Part shown: positions 62,402 to 64,000 of the stretch, piece after piece | Numbering within the stretch: position 1 is the stretch's first letter | Layout of the letters: the number at the start of each line of letters is the position of its first letter | Source of the DNA: Atopsyche davidsoni | Lineage: Eukaryota; Arthropoda; Insecta; Trichoptera; Hydrobiosidae | Reading direction: 5' to 3' | DNA length: 64,000 nt | Assembly: GCA_022113835.1 (NCBI GenBank) | Contig: JAILWY010000001.1 | Span: 10,842,501-10,906,500 of the forward strand | Position numbers and translations under genes: made by a program | The notes under the pieces: model-generated | Told to the model about the DNA's origin: nothing | Database searches by the model: none | What the model saw: only the letters and a program-made list of their open reading frames with translations

Positions 62402-63317
62402 CTTCACACGTTACTCAGCCTTCTTTGAGCCACCTATAACTACATCTTCCATATACTTGCTATTTGACGTTATTATTTTTGCATTTTAAAATTTGCATAT
62501 TGAGCATCTTTGCATAACGCATAGAATCACATCATACGAACCTCTACTTAAATATATTTTGAAAATGATAAATCAAGGCGTCAAATTTCAAAGGACATAC
62601 CCACCACCCAAGATCGCTTAGCGCCAGTGCATGAAAAATTATTGACATTATATTAAACGTGACATCGAAATTGCATTATTGAGGTGTACGGTGCTTGAGC
62701 CATGAAATGTCTTCACACGTTACTCAGCCTTCTTTGCGCCACCTATAACTACATCTTCCATATACCTGCTATTTGACGTTATTATTTTAGCATGTTTGGT
62801 TTTGCATAACGCATAGAATCACATCATACGAACCTCTACTTAAATATATTTTGAAAATGATAAATCAAGGCGTCAAATTTCAAAAGACATACCCACCACC
62901 CAAGATCGCTTAGCGCCAGTGCATGAAAAATTATTGACATTATATTAAACGTGACATCGAAATTGCATTATTGAGGTGTACGGTGCTTGAGCCATGAAAT
63001 GTCTTCACACGTTACTCAGCCTTCTTTGCGCCACCTATAACTACATCTTCCATATACTTGCTATTTGACGTTATTATTTTTGCTTTTTAAAATTTGCATA
63101 TTGAGCATGTTTGGTTTTGCATTACGCATAGAATCACATCATACGAACCTCTACTTAAATATATTTTGAAAATGATAAATCAAGGCGTCAAATTTCAAAG
63201 GACATACCCACCACCCAAGATCGCTTAGCGCCCGTGCATGAAAAATAATTGACATTATATTAAACATGACATGGAAATTGCATTATTGAGGTGTACGGGG
63301 CCTGAGCCATGAAATGT
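62402..63317. repeat. Three-copy tandem repeat, unit about 300 bp
   Basis: Three head-to-tail copies begin CTTCACACGTTACTCAGCC at 62402, 62711 and 63003 and end GAGCCATGAAATGT. Lengths are 309, 292 and 315 bp. Copies are nearly identical except in one AT-rich segment after GACGTTATTATTTT, where copy 2 lacks about 20 bp (ATATTGAGC and flanks) that copies 1 and 3 keep in slightly different forms. There is no coding frame. It looks like a short satellite-type array or a local duplication. Confidence 0.95.
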
Positions 63318-63482
63318 CGATGGACCTGTTAAGAACTCGGGAGGCGGCACAGGTGCTGCCGTATTTATACTAGTTTGGACCTTACGCTGCGCTCGAATCC
63401 TACATAATAATATTCAACATGCGAGACTACCCAACGACGTTAATTCATTGCCCGATAATATATGAAAACTTAATAAAATTAT
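63318..63482. other. Spacer between tandem array and element copy 4
   Basis: About 165 bp of unique sequence with a GC-richer first half that includes GGGAGGCGGCACAGG and GCTCGAATCC. The latter is weakly like a tRNA B-box, but no arm can be folded. Confidence 0.35.
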
Positions 63483-63738
63483 TTACTAGTATAATTAGGC
63501 ACATTAGTTCACACATAGAAGATGATTAAAGAAACTCTCAGAAAAATATCATCGTGATTTGTGTGGGATTTGAATCCACATCCCCAAGCTGACATGACCG
63601 GTGTACTGACCATTGTACTAACGAACCACATCCATTAATCGAGAATTTTTAACAATCATACTCTACATATGCACCAATGAGCCTAATTTATTTAATCATC
63701 TTCTATGCGTGAACTAATGTGCCTAATTATATTAGTAA
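63483..63738 (+). mobile_element. tRNA-like inverted-repeat element, copy 4 (most complete)
   Basis: The left end is TTACTAGTATAATTAGGCACA, and the right end ACTAATGTGCCTAATTATATTAGTAA is its inverted counterpart. Inverted similarity continues for about 45 bp (CACATAGAAGATGATTAAA against TTTAATCATCTTCTATGCG). Inside are the 76-nt tRNA-like module on the minus strand and an extra, diverged right-arm copy ending ATGAGCCTAAT at about 63687, so the right arm is present twice. The flank 63739-63804 is shared with copy 2. Confidence 0.8.
63554..63629 (-). pseudogene. tRNA-like module (D-arm resembling tRNA-Asp)
   Basis: A 76-nt module, the same length as that at 7177. On the minus strand the ends GTGGTTC and AAATCAC pair in an acceptor-like stem with one wobble and one mismatch. 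GTTAGTACAATGGTCAGTAC forms a D-arm very like tRNA-Asp (GTAC stem, loop with TGG). A seven-nt anticodon-type loop CATGTCA sits on a poor stem. GGATTCAAATCC is a B-box. The damaged anticodon stem and the two extra bases before the D-stem argue against a working tRNA. Confidence 0.55.
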
Positions 63739-64000
63739 ATAATATAAACCTGTAATAGGTAATAAATACGCATTTGATTGACGTTCAATCCAAAAATAGA
63801 CATAAATAAAATTATGCATATTTTTAAGTATCTCAAATATTAGGTCTGTTCAACGTGATACTTCAAGTCTAACGAAACCTTACTAAAAATTTGATATACA
63901 CACCGTTAACAATAATATTTAAAACATCGAAAAAATTTTTTAAGTACATGATGTTTATAGTTACACCTGTAACAACACAATCCTATAAAACTTTTTTCTA
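63739..64000. other. Right-edge non-coding stretch
   Basis: The first 65 bp or so are shared with the right flank of element copy 2 (GATTGACGTTCAATCC). The rest is AT-rich with no recognised feature. Confidence 0.45.

Noticed and set aside
1..64000. CRISPR array, bacterial operon, phage or toxin-antitoxin system
   Set aside because: No regular direct repeats with unique spacers, no ribosome-binding-site-spaced genes and no dense coding; the sequence is eukaryotic non-coding DNA.

Overview
The window is 64 kb of AT-rich eukaryotic DNA, most likely from an insect and possibly a lepidopteran. The pointers are a Helitron Rep/helicase relic with a matching CTAG 3' end, a TTAA-flanked piggyBac-type short element, a mariner/Tc1-type transposase start, a short run of the insect telomere word TTAGG, and many TA microsatellites. 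None of these fixes the species. No intact protein-coding gene, rRNA or functional tRNA gene was found. Nearly all of the 60-120 codon open frames lie in GC-richer patches or tandem repeats, where long open frames arise by chance.

The background is AT-rich unique sequence. It is interrupted about every 1-4 kb by GC-richer blocks of 100-400 bp (for example near 1200, 6400, 10850, 15300, 19300, 22600, 26500, 29450, 33900, 38550, 44850, 48300, 52150, 54700, 56750, 57950, 58900 and 59500). Several blocks carry recognisable transcription-factor words: a palindromic TAATTA plus GGATTA near 10870, an RFX X-box at 38555, a forkhead word at 44903 and CRE palindromes at 5182, 6754 and 53401. This pattern suits a long intron or intergenic regulatory territory, but conservation was not tested.

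Five repeat systems are the solid content. (1) At 11719-12546 is an internally deleted Helitron: the Rep part is joined out of frame to the last 26 codons of the helicase, followed by a canonical 3' terminus. (2) At 52372-52712 are TTAA-ended short elements, apparently one beside or inside another, with matching changes in both arms of a subterminal hairpin. (3) At 57439-57644 is an apparently complete element with 29-bp perfect terminal inverted repeats and an 8-bp target duplication, carrying the TTAGG run. (4) Four copies (7106, 41713, 57257, 63483) of an inverted-repeat element were found; three carry a tRNA-like module, which is 76 nt in the two fuller copies. (5) At 62402-63317 is a three-copy tandem array with units of about 300 bp. 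There are also C/G-rich minisatellites at 14251, 41287 and 45890, and a mariner/Tc1-type 5' stub at 34617.

Two exon-like signals near 4373 and 5080 are the best hints that this region is transcribed. They are the only candidate host-gene parts and remain unproven.
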